From Ottelia alismoides (lineage: Eukaryota; Streptophyta; Magnoliopsida; Alismatales; Hydrocharitaceae), in the NCBI GenBank assembly GCA_037367405.1, contig JAZKJV010002318.1:80001-144000 (forward strand): a DNA stretch of 64,000 nucleotides. The letters run 5' to 3'. The position numbers and the translations under genes are program-made. The notes under the pieces were generated by a model. That model was not told the DNA's origin, did no database searches, and was given only the letters and a program-made list of their open reading frames with translations. Numbering within the stretch: position 1 is the stretch's first letter; the number at the start of each line of letters is the position of its first letter. Shown one piece after another: positions 10,635 to 22,116 of the stretch.

Positions 10635-13600
10635 TTGGATGATGACCCAGAGCGCGGTGCTGATGCCGCGAAGACCGGTGCTAGTGGTGGTGCTGAGGCC
10701 ACCACATCCACTTTTGTTGAGCCACCATCTGTGATGTTACCGCATTTTGTATCTAGAGACTGTGGGAACAAAAACAAAAACAAAAATATGAATAAAGGAA
10801 AGGTTTCTGTTCAAATTGCGGATCCATATGTGGTGAATGATGATTATTGTATGGATTCTCCTTCTTCACAGGCACAGGGACCGATTCCCAGTCCTCCATC
10901 TGCGGAGGCACCTACCATCCCCTTCCCTGAGGCACTCCGCCGAGCAAAGGGGAATAAAAAAGAAAACCAAAAAAAGAACCAGCAGGTAGAGTTCGGCAAC
11001 GAAATGATTGACAGATTTCACATTCAGCTGACTCTACGAGAAGCATTTGAGCATATCCCCTTCTTCAAGAAGAATTTGAAAGAGACAACTACTGTCCGAA
11101 GGAAGAAGAGGCACAGAGATCAAATCCATATGCTTACGCACGACACTTGCTGCGCCATTCAGAACACATTGCCAGCCAAGCGATCCGATACAGGAGCTTC
11201 TTATGTCAGATGCGAGATCCAGGAGCAGCGGTTCGATCGTACTCTATTAGACAACGGGTCTTCGATCAACCTCCTTCCGACAGCCTTACTCAAGCAGTTC
11301 GAGTTTGGCCCTCTTCTTCGAAGCAGAACGGTCCTTCAGTTTGCTGATAGGTCGATTAAGAGTCCGAAGGGGTTGTTGAAGGACGTGGTCGTTACCATTC
11401 AGGGCCTAAAATTCCCCGTGGACTTTGTTGTATTGGACATGGAGATCCCTGAATCGGTAACCGATGCCCCCATCATACTTGGACGCCCATTCTTGGCCAC
11501 TGCCAAGGCGGTATCCGACCATGACAGTGGGACGGTATGTTTTCGCGTAGAGGGCGAAAGCATACAAATAGATACGATCGACCAGACCAAAGCCAGAGAG
11601 TTGGCATGCTCAGAGCAATCTAGCGAAGCCGAGCAGATGACAGAGGAAGAGCTAGACATCCACCAGGTTTGTGATTTTGAGATGACTGATGATGAATCCA
11701 ACTGGAAAGATCCCGTAGCACCGACCCTCGCCTTGCCTACAGATTCACTATATCTCAAGCTCATGGCAGTCGAGAGCCGGGAGAGCACATCCCTGGATGA
11801 GGATATATCTGAAGCTGACAGTGTTGTGATGAGTGGTGCTGAGGAATTTCAATCATGTTCATCTTCTTCAGATCCCTCGGATTCAGACATTGACTGGGAT
11901 GACTTTGATGATTATTTGCCTTGTCTGATTCCTTCTGAACCAACAGCCATGACAGAGTGCGAGCCAGTGCAGTTTATTGATGATTCAGCAGGCCGCCCTT
12001 CGTCAGAAATCCATGCAGAGCGAGAGTTTTCCCATGCAGACCTGGTAGCATTTACACAGACATATCAGAAGCCAGATCTGCCACCTCCCAGTTGTCCAGA
12101 ACGAAAACCTCTACCGCAGTCGATGACATACAGATTCCTTGCGGGTGAGCCAGAAATGTACCCAGTCATTATCTCAGCAGATTTGACTGGAGAACAAGAA
12201 TCTCGTCTGATGGAGGTTCTTGAAAGAAACCGCAAGGCAATCGGTTGGAGTATAGCTGATCTCCAGGGGCTGAGCCCAAATCTTTTCTCCCACCACATTT
12301 ATCTTGAGGATAACGCTAAGCCGTCGCGTGAGTTCCAACGACGGCTGAACCCGAATCTTCGAGACGTAGTCATGAAAGAAATTTCAAGGTGGTGGAGCGC
12401 CGATTTCATCTATCCCATCTCCGACTCCAAATGGGTAAGTCCGCTACATGTGGTACCCAAGAAGACGGGCATCACTACAGTTGTCAATGAGTCTGGAGAG
12501 GAGATCGCTACCAGAGTACCAACTTCTTGGAGGGTCTGTGTGGACTACAGACGATTGAATGAGGCCACCAAGAAGGATCACTTCCCGCTATCCTTCATCG
12601 ATCAGATTATCGAGCGGTTAGCTGGGAAGAGTCATTACTGTTTCCTTGACGGGTACTCTGGATACAATCAAGTGGCCATTGCGCCCGAAGACCAGGAGAA
12701 AACGACATTCACCTGTCCGTTTGGGACGTATGCTTTCAGACGGATGCCCTTTGGTCTATGTAACGCTCCGGCGACATTCCAAAGGTGCATGTTGTCCATC
12801 TTCTCGGACATGGTGGGTGACTGTTTAGAGGTCTTCATGGATGACTTCTCGGTCTATGGCGACGGGTTCGACGCTTGTCTTGACTGCCTAGACCGTGTGC
12901 TCAAGCGCTGCATTGAGGTCAATCTTGTCTTATCCTGGGAGAAGAGTCATTTCATGATGACTCAAGGGACGGTCCTCGATCATATCGTCTCCAACAGGGG
13001 CATGGAGGTCGATCCGGCCAAGGTGGACATCATCAGGAAGCTCAATCCACCGTCCAATTTGCGTCAGTTACGGTCTTTTCTGGGGCATGTTGGTTTCTAC
13101 CGACGGTTCATTCAGGACTTCAGTCGAATTGCCCGACCGCTTACTGACTTGCTCACCAAAGACACCGAGTTTATTGTCAATGATAAGTGTCTTGAATCAT
13201 TTGAGACTCTCAAAAATATGGTTGTTTCAGCTCCTGTCCTCCAGCCACCCGATTGGTCTCTCCCATTCGAGATCATGACGGATGCTTCAGATTTTGCCGT
13301 TGGGGCTGTGCTCGGACAGAGGAGGGATGGATTACCCTTTGCCATTCACTACGCCAGCCGGACTTTCGATGCCGCGCAGCAGAATTACACGGTGACTGAG
13401 AAAGAGATGCTGGTCGTAGTATTCGCTCTTGATAAGTATCGATCTTACATTCTCGGATCTAGAGTAACCATCTACACTGATCATACCGCCATCCGGTATT
13501 TAATGGCCAAGAAGGATGCCAAAGCACGTCTCACCAGATGGATCCTTCTACTCCAGGAATTTGATATTGAAATTAAGGATAAGCCTGGAGTCAAGAATGT

Positions 13601-13763
13601 GGTGGCGGATCATCTCTCCAGATTGGAGAATCTTGAGGAATCAGAGCCCAGCACACCTATCACAGAGACATTCCCAGATGAGGCGATCTTGGCTGTCACC
13701 TCGCTCCCGTGGTATGCTGACATTGTGAACTATCTTGTAGCCAAGACGGTTCCGCAAGGTTAG
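10635..13763 (+). pseudogene. pol: pol of element B: protease, reverse transcriptase, RNase H
   Basis: This continues the gag frame without a new start. An acidic, low-complexity linker leads to a retropepsin-like domain at about 11200-11560 (LLDNGSSINLLP, then IILGRPFLATAKAV). The active-site triad reads D-N-G where C has D-S-G, which probably weakens or kills the protease. Reverse transcriptase follows at about 12310-13130 (WRVCVDYRRLN, FLDGYSGYNQ, TFTCPFGTYAF, MPFGLCNAPATFQR and the catalytic FMDD). RNase H lies at about 13260-13620 (MTDASDFAVGAVL, TEKEML, YTDHTAIRYL, ADHLSRL). The frame stops at TAG 13761-13763, where D has tryptophan. The family uses the reverse transcriptase to copy its RNA from the tRNA-Asp primer and RNase H to remove the template. 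Confidence 0.92.
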
Positions 13764-14967
13764 CCCAGGCAGAAACTTGAGACCTTCCTGGCGAAGGCCA
13801 AGTCTTATCATTGGGAGGATCCCGTCCTTTATCATGAAGGAGGGGACAGTATCTGGAGGAGGTGCATTCCTCAAGAAGAGCATCATAGCGTCCTCACATA
13901 CTGCCACAAGCTTGAGGCAGGAGGACATCATTCTGGAAAAAGAACAACACAGAAGGTGCTTCAATCCGTCCTATAGTGGCCTACCCTCTTCAAGGATTCT
14001 GATGAGTTCGTGAAGAGATGTACTGACTGTCAGAAAATGGGAACCTGTGGACAGAGAGACATGATGCCCATGCAACCCATTCACTTTTGTGAGGTTTTTG
14101 ATGCATGGGGGATTGATTTCATGGGCCCATTTCCTAAGAGTCAGGGATTCGAGCATATCCTGCTCGCTGTTGATTATGTCAGCCCGAGCCGCAGATGCTA
14201 AAACCGTTTGCAAATTTTTGAGGAAAAATATCATTTCACGGTTCGGGGTACCTAGAGTCTTGATTTCAGATGGGGGGTCTCATTTCATCAATGACAAAGT
14301 CAGGGCCCTTGCAGACGAGTTCGGTATTGACCATCGGGTTGCCACTCCTTATCACCCTCAGACTAATGGTCTTGCCGAAGTATCGAATCGGGAGATAAAG
14401 ACTATCTTGCAGAAAGTTGTCCGCCCAGACCGAAAGAATTGGTCACAGCTTTTGGACTCGGTCTTGTGGGCCTATCAGACTTCTTTCAAAAATCCATTGG
14501 GGACACCTCCCTTTCGTCTCGTCTATGGCAAGCCGTGCCATTTGCCAGTGGAGATCAAGCACAGATCTTTTTGGGCAGTAACTGAGTTGCTTTTGGATCC
14601 CGAGAGTATAGGAGACCAGAGAAGAGCAGAATTGGCAGCCCTGGAAGAATTGAGAGATACAGCCTTTTTCAACAGCCTACAGTACAAGGAAAAAGTGAAG
14701 ACATGGCACGATTCGCATATCAGCCATAAACAGTTTGAGCCAGATCAGAGAGTATGGTTGTTTGATTCCAGGCTGAAATTATTCCCAGGGAAGTTGCAGA
14801 GCAAGTGGAAAGGTCCATATGTGGTCAGGAAGGTGCATGACAATGGCAGCATCGACATATCCGAACCGTCATCTTCCTCTACCTTCCGCGTCAATGGTCA
14901 ACGCCTGAAACTATATCTTGATCATGATCCGCCAATCATTGACGTTGCCCCCATTCTTCTGGTATGA
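13764..14967 (+). pseudogene. Integrase of element B (stop plus frameshift)
   Basis: Integrase joins the cDNA ends to chromosomal DNA. The zinc-binding part (HKLEAGGHHSGK ... CTDCQKMG) is cut by TAG at 13974-13976, where D has tyrosine. The first catalytic aspartate is in FDAWGIDFMGPFP. Near 14178-14186 bases are missing: D reads VDYLSRWVEAIPTRTAD, whereas B jumps from VDYVS to SRAADAK. Reading therefore moves to the frame that ends at 14967. The second aspartate (LISDGGSHF) and the glutamate (NGLAEVSNREIK) are present there. The C-terminal part (QKVRPDRKN..., KWKGPYVV) is complete. No chromodomain is seen, as expected for the Athila/Tat branch. Confidence 0.9.
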
Positions 14968-15156
14968 GATGTGTCCTTTGATTTTGATCATCTGCATCTC
15001 ATACATGGCGATCAATTCTATCCTCCGCTGTACAGATCCATCTGTTTATATCACTTTTTCGTCTGTTGATTTATTTTCTTCTTTTCTTCTTTTCTTCTTT
15101 TCCTTTTCTATCTTCGTTTTCTATCAAAAAGGTGCCGCCCTTGTAGACAGTTTTCC

Positions 15157-15192
15157 ATACTTAGGACGTACCTTGTCATGAGTATAGGGGGG
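15157..15192 (+). other. Weak hairpin plus G-run (element B, first)
   Basis: ATACT / AGTAT arms flank about 20 bases and are followed by AGGGGGG. This appears to be a decayed copy of the units at 15250 and 15349. Confidence 0.5.
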
Positions 15193-15249
15193 TCGGCACC
15201 CCGAGTTGTTCTATTCTTTTCAATCCTCTCCATTGTCTCCTCTTCTTGT

Positions 15250-15281
15250 CTATACTTAGGGATATTTTACCCTAAGTATAG
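15250..15281 (+). other. Hairpin plus purine run (element B, second)
   Basis: Perfect 12-bp arms CTATACTTAGGG / CCCTAAGTATAG enclose an 8-base loop and are followed by AGGGAGA. Confidence 0.88.
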
Positions 15282-15348
15282 AGGGAGACAACCCGAGTAT
15301 GATCTGTTCTTTCCCACCCTTGACCCTCCCTGCTTTGTGTACAGTCTG

Positions 15349-15386
15349 CTATACTTAGGATTATTTGATCCTAAGTATAGGGGGGA
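15349..15386 (+). other. Hairpin plus G-run (element B, third)
   Basis: Perfect 13-bp arms CTATACTTAGGAT / ATCCTAAGTATAG enclose a 6-base loop and are followed directly by GGGGGG. The right arm plus the G-run equals the PPT core AAGTATAGGGGG. Confidence 0.9.
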
Positions 15387-15442
15387 CGGTCAACTTCTCA
15401 TTCATTGATCCATTCATTTGTCCCTTTATTATTTAGACTTGT

Positions 15443-15547
15443 CTATACTTAGTACGAGTTATGTCTTCTCTTTTCTCTCCGATCTATGATGACATAGCTC
15501 AAGCTAAGTATAGGGGGGTCGTATATACTACGTATATACTTTAGCCA
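15443..15547 (+). other. Internal PPT-like module (element B)
   Basis: CTATACTTAG at the left pairs with CTAAGTATAG at the right across about 60 bases. Inside it, GTTATGTC faces GACATAGC with an inner CTATG / CATAG pair. A GGGGGG run and a GTATATA-rich stretch ending ACTTTAGCC follow. The layout is shared with A (1582-1652) and D (60725-60825, minus). Confidence 0.75.
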
Positions 15548-17416
15548 TAACTCGTACTTTCGTATTTTCCTAATAATATGGCTAATAATTCTTTAAAATT
15601 CATTAAAAACCTTTAAAAAGATGTCTGGTTCCTCAAATTCTTTTGTGTAATTACTGATTAATAAATCAGGTGAAAATGTTTTTTGCAAAATGTTTGAAAA
15701 ATAGTTTGAAAAACTTTGTGAACATCTATTGAAAACTATTTTGAAAGTATTTTGTTACATGTTTTCAACCTGTGTAAAATGTGTGGATTGTAAAATTTCT
15801 TTTCTTTGTGTGAAATAAAATGTTTGAAAAATGATTTGCAAATGGTTTGAAAATGGTTGCAAAAATGATTTGAAAAACCTATATATACTGTTTTGAAAGC
15901 CTTTTCAAAAATGTTTTCAAATGTGTGTAAAATGTTTGTAAAAATTATTTTGGACTATAGTTTTCAAAAATTGTGTGAAAAGCTTGTGTCAAATAAGTTT
16001 GAGGAATACTTACATCACACCAAAATCCACTATATATATGTATAAAATTGACCACTTACCCTATAAATTCTGAAAAGCCACTTCTTGTATATATAAGAAG
16101 CACTCCCGTGTACATATTTTTAACCTAGTTTTCAGCCAAAACTTTTCTTTTCAAAAATCCCAAAAAAAATTGCAAAAATTAAAATCCAAAAACATTTGAA
16201 AAAGTTTTTTCAAAAAAAATAAAAAATGCATCTGAATATGCATCATCATCATATTTTCAAAAATCCATAAAAAGTTCAAAACCTTTGAAAATTACATCAC
16301 AAAAAAAAATATTTTCTGCATTGCATAGCATTCACATTTTTTGGATTGAGTTTGATAGTTGAACAAGTCTAAGTAAAATCCGAAGATTGGAGCTTGGTTG
16401 GACCTTAAAATCTACCTAATAACAGGAACCTTATAGGAACTGGGTTTGAGGTACTTCAGGTCTAGTTGACTTAATTCTTTGAGAATCACGGGACTTGGTT
16501 CAATGGATTCTTGACTGCCTAAGCAGAGTATTTCGGAGCACACCACGACTCTTGTTGATAATGACCTAACTTGGACACCTGCACCTTTCACATGGCTCAA
16601 CTCAGTTGGAGTGGTGAGGGGATTGGATTTGCCGGTATGAGACGCACACAAGTGGAAACACTTGTCCTCCTCTAGGGAGGGAAGTGCACCCCAACCCAGT
16701 AATAAGGAAGTCTAAAGACAGGAGGCTGTGGGTTGCGATAAAGCTTCAAAAGAGGGATAGTCTACTGGCTCAAGAGGAAAAACTCCTTATGTAAATGCTG
16801 TTGTATATAGTACTAAAAAAAATGTTCAGGAATGTACAAAAATAAAAAGCCTGCAAGTATGTACAAAGTCAATAAGCAAGCTTGAGTTCCAAAGTCAAAT
16901 ATGTGAGCCTGCAGCAGGATGACTTGACTACACTGGTCTTGCATCCCAGGATAGGTAGCTACACTGGCTACCGTCCATTCTTCTCTTCACCTCCTCCTCT
17001 TGAGCTAGTTGCCACTTGAACTTAGAAGGGAATACCCCGCTCCTCGAGGATGGAGTTGCTGGATTGGGGAATCATTGGGTTGTCGTACTGGAGAAGTCAG
17101 TTTCTTTGTCATTCTGGTTGGGGAGAGCCACCATCACTTACACTGTACAAGTCAGATTCATAGTCGTAAGGATTTGCGTATGAATTGAGATATTTCTGAC
17201 CTGGCTATTGAGGAGACTTGGACAGAGTTTTGGGATTCTCAGGGACTGTTGGATTTCAAATTCGGTTCTCAACAAGGTTCCGCCCGCACTAAAATTCCAA
17301 AGGTCCGACTTAAGCTCCAAACTTTGGTTTTGTGAAGACAAGTTTGATAATTAAATTAAATCCAAATTCTTCTTTTTCTTTTCTTTCTTTTTCTTTTTGC
17401 ACTTATTGCATAAGTG

Positions 17417-17452
17417 TTTGCTAGGGACTAGCAAAGGTAAAGTATAGGGGGA
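17417..17452 (+). promoter_or_regulatory. Polypurine tract with upstream hairpin (element B)
   Basis: The tract AAAGTATAGGGGGA ends exactly at the 3' LTR and is the expected plus-strand primer. Just before it is a perfect 8-bp hairpin, TTTGCTAG / CTAGCAAA with loop GGA (17417-17435). A and D have a hairpin of different sequence in the same place. Confidence 0.9.
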
Positions 17453-20400
17453 TGATGAATCCACATTTCATCATCTTTATTCTATCATTTTGGCACCAAA
17501 AACCCTAGCAAATGCCTGTAAATAGCATTAAATAGATAATATTAGCATCCATGCATGTGCATCATATTAGTGTATAAAATACTATAATTAAAGCCAAAAT
17601 TATAGAATAAATAAAGAAAAGAAAAAGAATAAAATATTGTAAATATTTTATGACCCAAAACCCCCGAGACCTAGGCATCTTGGTGAATAGGTCGACAAGG
17701 AATAAAGTAGGGGGAGATAAGGTCAGATACACAGTACAAATACCTATACATTCTATTCATTCTTTATTCATTTTGGGACCTATTTTTGGTTCCACCTTTT
17801 ATTCATCAAATAAAGAAACTTTGTACATGAAAGTTGTAGATAATTTAATAAAGAAAAATACAAAATTGATTTCACAGAAAAATAATATCTAGATAAAAAG
17901 TTATGGTCTGAATAAGAATCCAAAATCCCAACTTCCCAGACCCGTATCTCACAACTGACAACTCCAAATGCAGTGTACTCACCTTTAATTGTATATAGAA
18001 TAAAATAATCTATCCCATGGTGGTGGTTTCGCATTTGGCGGAGCTACGGTTTGAAAGTTGAGTTTTGGACCCCTATTGTATACCTGTACTGAATAAAATA
18101 TTCAATTTATTCTTTATTAATTATTTATTCATTTTTATATTTTTATAATTATGTAGAAATTACTTATAATATACATGTGCATTAAAATTAAAATAAAAAT
18201 GCAAAGAAATTACAAAATAAAAATACTTGTATAAAGAATACATAGGTATACTGCCTATACATATACCTATACAAAACATACTTGTATTTTATTAAATATA
18301 CAAAACATATCAGAAAAATTAAATAAAAATATATTTGTGTAGATAAAAGTATTTCATAATTTTTGAAAATAAGAAATGAAATTAATAAAAATAAAATACA
18401 CAAAATAAAAATAAAATACTAAAATACATAGGTAATATACCTATATAAGAGTAAAAGGTGAACTTATAAAAATACAAGTCCTAAAAATAATTAAAATTCA
18501 TAATTAAATACTACATAAAATAACGAATATTTTTTATTTTATAATCATTATTTAATTCAGCCTTTTCCTATTTTTAATCGAATTTATAAAGTATTTACCA
18601 GGGATTTTTCCTGATTGGTCCACGTGGACCAATCAGGAGACGGTCCCAGTTGACCCAGGTCAACTGGCCGTCCTTCCCCATGTGCGGCGTCAGTGGCTTG
18701 GTTTTTGAGCCGATTTCTTGGCTTTTTCCCAGCCAACCCTTTCACCATTTCGCCTCGCACCCTTCTGCAATCTCCTTCCCCTACCAATCACCTTGCCCGC
18801 CTTGTGATTACCTTGGAGATTGCATCACTGAGACGCTCCAGAATCGTTGATCTTTGGACCCCTGTCACCTCGGGTCAACCCACTTAAAACCAACCCCCCA
18901 CCTTTCGATTCGAATTCGAACACCTTCGGTCCACCCTTCCTTGCTCTTCTTGTGCTCCAAGCACTCGTGGGGGTGACAACTCTCACGCCGTGCGTTCAGC
19001 CAGGGCATAGGAAGTCAGAGGCGCTTCCACCACCTCCCGCAAAGTCGCCGGTCGAGGTACCCTTCTTCCCTCTAGCCCCGGCCATTGAGGGCTCGCCCCG
19101 CTCTTTTATTTAGCCCTTTTTATTCCTGTTAGCGTTAGGATCGAAAGCCCTATCAAAAATCCAAGTTCCATCGACCATCTCAACCGATCAAGCACCTTGG
19201 CCGGAGCGCAACTCCGGCCGTGCACCCATATCACGATTCGCACCTCTCCCCGACCATCCAAGGGTCCCGGCAGTTTGCCCTGGACCCTTTGACCATTTTT
19301 GCAGGTCAACGTCGAAGTGGAGACACCTGGAGGCGAGTTTTGAAGCTCGCCGGAGCTAACGAAGCTCTCCAGCTCCGCCAGCCACCAGCGAGCACCACGG
19401 CCACCGCCGTGGCTTTTTGACGCCCCCAGGAGATAGAGGAGGACCAGAGGAGGCTCCAGCCCGATTTTGAAGCCTAGAAGCTACCGGAGTCGGCCGGAGG
19501 AGCTCGAGGAACCTCGCCCAGTCGGAGCTCCGCCGTGTTCTTCCAGCCGCCTTCGCCACCGTCCGATCAAGGGTGGAGTCCCAGATCGAGCAGCTACCGT
19601 TGGATCTCCACCAGCTTCGACCGTTGATCATCATTGGAGATCTGATCGTCGCCGCTCATCCGCGAAGCGCCATCGGCCGTTCATCAAGCGCCACGTGTCT
19701 AAGTGGCTCCTTCATCGCCGTTGGATCGCGCGTCGAGGGTATTTTGCATCTACACCCTCGTGCCTTTTGTATTTATTATTTAGTATTTAAACTTTCGTCT
19801 GTAGCGTAAAAACTTTGGGTTATTTGCACAAAGACCCCCGAGCTTTCCATATTTGCATCTAGATCCTTCACCACGTCACCTCACGTGACCTGTACACGTG
19901 AGGTGGGGCATTTAGCAGAAGGGCCCTCGGGCTTTGTTGTATTTTGTTTTAGTACCAAAACTTTAGTTTCACGTGTTAAACTTTTGGAAATATTGCAAGT
20001 AAGCCCCCCAGATTTGGAATATTGCATTCTAGTCCTCGCCAGGCGCGTGCAAGTCACGCGCCCTGGTGGGAAAATTGCTAGTGTACCCAGGCGGTTTTTG
20101 TAATTATGTTTTAGTGCTATAAATTGAATATTCAGTGCAATATTTTATGGAAAATTGCATGTGAGCCCCTGTATGTTTTGTAAATTGCACAAATACCCCT
20201 ACCAGGCCTGTTTATTGATTGGATGCTTGTTGTATTTATTTGATCTATCATTTTAAATCCAAAAATTCCACAAAAATAGGGATAGGTTCCTAGACACGTG
20301 TACTTTGATGCTATCATTTTAGTTTTTGATTTTATTTTATTTTCATATTTATTAAAAATCAAAAACTCGCTTTTTGTGCACTGTCTAGCTTAGAAAATGC

Positions 20401-21264
20401 CAAAAAAATATTAAAACCCTCTCAAAAATTCCAAAAAAATTACCTAGTGTCTATTTTGGCCTAATTTAGTGTCAGTCCAAAAATCATTAAAAATCTCAAA
20501 AGAAAAACACTAAAAATTTAAAAACATTCTAAAACTTCAAAAAATATATAAAATCAAAGAAAACTTCAAAAAATATAAACTCAGGTCCTGTTTGTTCTCT
20601 ATTTTATTCTCTTTATTTGAAAATTAGTGTGAAAAATTTTGACTGTTGTTTGCTAATTTTTAATTGCATTTTCCTCACAGCCAGCACATTTTCCATTGTT
20701 TTCCTTTATTTTGCTAATTAAAAATACTAAAAACACCTTGAAAAATCCCCACAAATCACAAAAACAGTAAAAAAATATTAAAAACATTTTATTTCTGAAT
20801 TTTTGGATATTTTTGTGCATTTTTATAAATTGTTTATCTTATCTTTTATTACATTGGTTTTAAATTCCAACATTGAAAAAGACTTAAAAAATATAAAATA
20901 TAAAATTATAACAATTAGAAAATTAAAAATCAAAATACAAAATTAAAAATGAAATTAAAATAAAAAAATTAAAAACCCACAAAAATTTATTTGCTTGCCT
21001 GCTTAGTGTAGATATTTCACACACACTCACTTGTGCACAATTTTTGAACTACCCTGTTTGCTCCCTGTGTTCGAACTCTCTACATACTTGCACCTATACA
21101 TATTTTATGTAGAGTTAAAAATAAATTTTAACTCCACATTAGTTCTAATTTATTAATCTTAGTGTGGGTTAATTGTTGATTAATTTTAGATTTTGTGTGG
21201 TCAAACACCGAATGTTGACTCGCCTTGTGAGTCGATACAACCACATCGATTTCTGAGATTATCA
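17453..21264 (+). repeat. Element B, 3' LTR (3812 bp)
   Basis: This is a direct repeat of 2595-6422 with scattered substitutions (mostly transitions in the parts read) and small indels. The start is fixed by the PPT, and the end by ATTATCA followed by the CTAGC flank. The paired CACGTG palindrome is kept at 19877-19905. Confidence 0.93.
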
Positions 21265-22046
21265 CTAGCCAACAAAAGAAATGAAATGTCAAAGAAAAGC
21301 TCTAAATCCAAAGTCAAATCCCAAATGAGATTCCACCAATGGCGAGCGCTCCCAAACATTTTCAAAGTGTCCACTTGGACCAAGTGCTAAATAGGACCAA
21401 GGAGCCGGGCTGACACCACAAAAAGGGCCCTGCATCGTAAGCGATACAAGTCTGGGTGTCGAAGGTATCTTAGATACTCAGAAAAGACACACCCCGGTGT
21501 ATTCCCAGAAAAACAAGTGCAGACGACTCCAACTCTCTTGACGGACACATTGATCAACAAAATAATAATATACATGTGTTGAGTAAAAGGCACTCGAGAG
21601 GCCCCTTGTTCCAATGTGAGGGTGAGAAAATTAGACACAATCCCAGTACCTCCATCATCTGGCCGTCCATCAACATTTCAGAGTCTGACAAACTAATGAG
21701 ACGGTGGACTGAAGCAAGAACATACTTATTCCCTAGTATTGAGGATTAGATCTAGAGGAAGATCTTTGGGACTGGAACTTTGGGTGATGCATCGACTCGG
21801 CTCTCATGAAATGCAGTACACTAAATGTCATATCCTTATATTATATGTACAAAAAGAGAGTCTGATAATGAGAGTAGTTGGATTCCTTCTGACTAAGGCT
21901 TGGATAAACCCGGAATTTTAGGATCACTTAGGTCAAGTGTCTTTGAAAGATCAAGCCTTGAATTTTTCACGCGCACTGTCAGGAATTAATCCGACTCCTT
22001 CATTCTTTAGATGCTCGAGGACGAGCATGGTTTAAGTATAGGGGTA
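21265..22046 (+). mobile_element. Element A interior, right part, with PPT
   Basis: This is the continuation of element A after the B insertion. No coding domain is recognisable. It ends with hairpin arms ATGCTCG / CGAGCAT and loop AGGA (22011-22028), then the tract AAGTATAGGGG (22034-22044), then the LTR start at 22047. The hairpin plus purine tract mark a retrotransposon 3' end. Confidence 0.78.
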
Positions 22047-22116
22047 TGATGAATCTCGTATTCATCATGCTAAAAGCCACTTATTAGAATCCCTGCTTAA
22101 ACAAGCTAATAAAATT
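22047..22116 (+). repeat. Element A, 3' LTR, first 70 bp only
   Basis: It starts TGATGAATCTCG with the terminal palindrome TGATGAAT / ATTCATCA and matches the start of the inverted LTR (reverse complement of 25035-25104) with a few differences. After 70 bp it is cut off and joined to the far end of that inverted LTR. Confidence 0.85.

Larger units (their letters stand above)
14968..17416 (+). other. Element B 3' non-coding region
   Basis: This 2.4 kb lies between integrase and the PPT. Athila elements often carry an env-like gene here, but I see none: the open frames at 14918-15408 are low-complexity and cross hairpins. Four hairpin-plus-G-run units lie at 15157-15518. Downstream is A/T-rich DNA with repeated short TTTGAAAA-like words (15650-16330), then a mixed region with no recognisable gene. 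Confidence 0.75.
2595..21264 (+). mobile_element. Element B: complete Athila-like Ty3/gypsy retrotransposon
   Basis: In order it holds a 5' LTR (2595-6422), a tRNA-Asp PBS, a 1.8-kb leader, gag-protease-RT-RNase H-integrase in one reading direction (8215-14967, with lesions), a 2.4-kb 3' non-coding region, a PPT (to 17452) and a 3' LTR (17453-21264). Both LTRs start TGATGAATCC and end ATTATCA. The flanks are CTAGA (2590-2594) and CTAGC (21265-21269), a probable 5-bp target duplication with one later change. The LTRs differ by about 2% in the parts I compared by eye, suggesting a fairly recent insertion. B sits inside element A. The lineage call rests on the PBS, the RT/integrase motifs and the very long LTRs. 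The coding region is too damaged for autonomous movement. Confidence 0.93.

Noticed and set aside
15250..15386. CRISPR-like repeat array
   Set aside because: The units are self-complementary hairpins with variable stems and no regular spacers, in plant DNA.
14918..15408. Possible env-like gene after integrase in element B (hydrophobic open frames)
   Set aside because: The hydrophobicity comes from T-rich DNA, the frames cross the hairpin/G-run units, and D has no counterpart.
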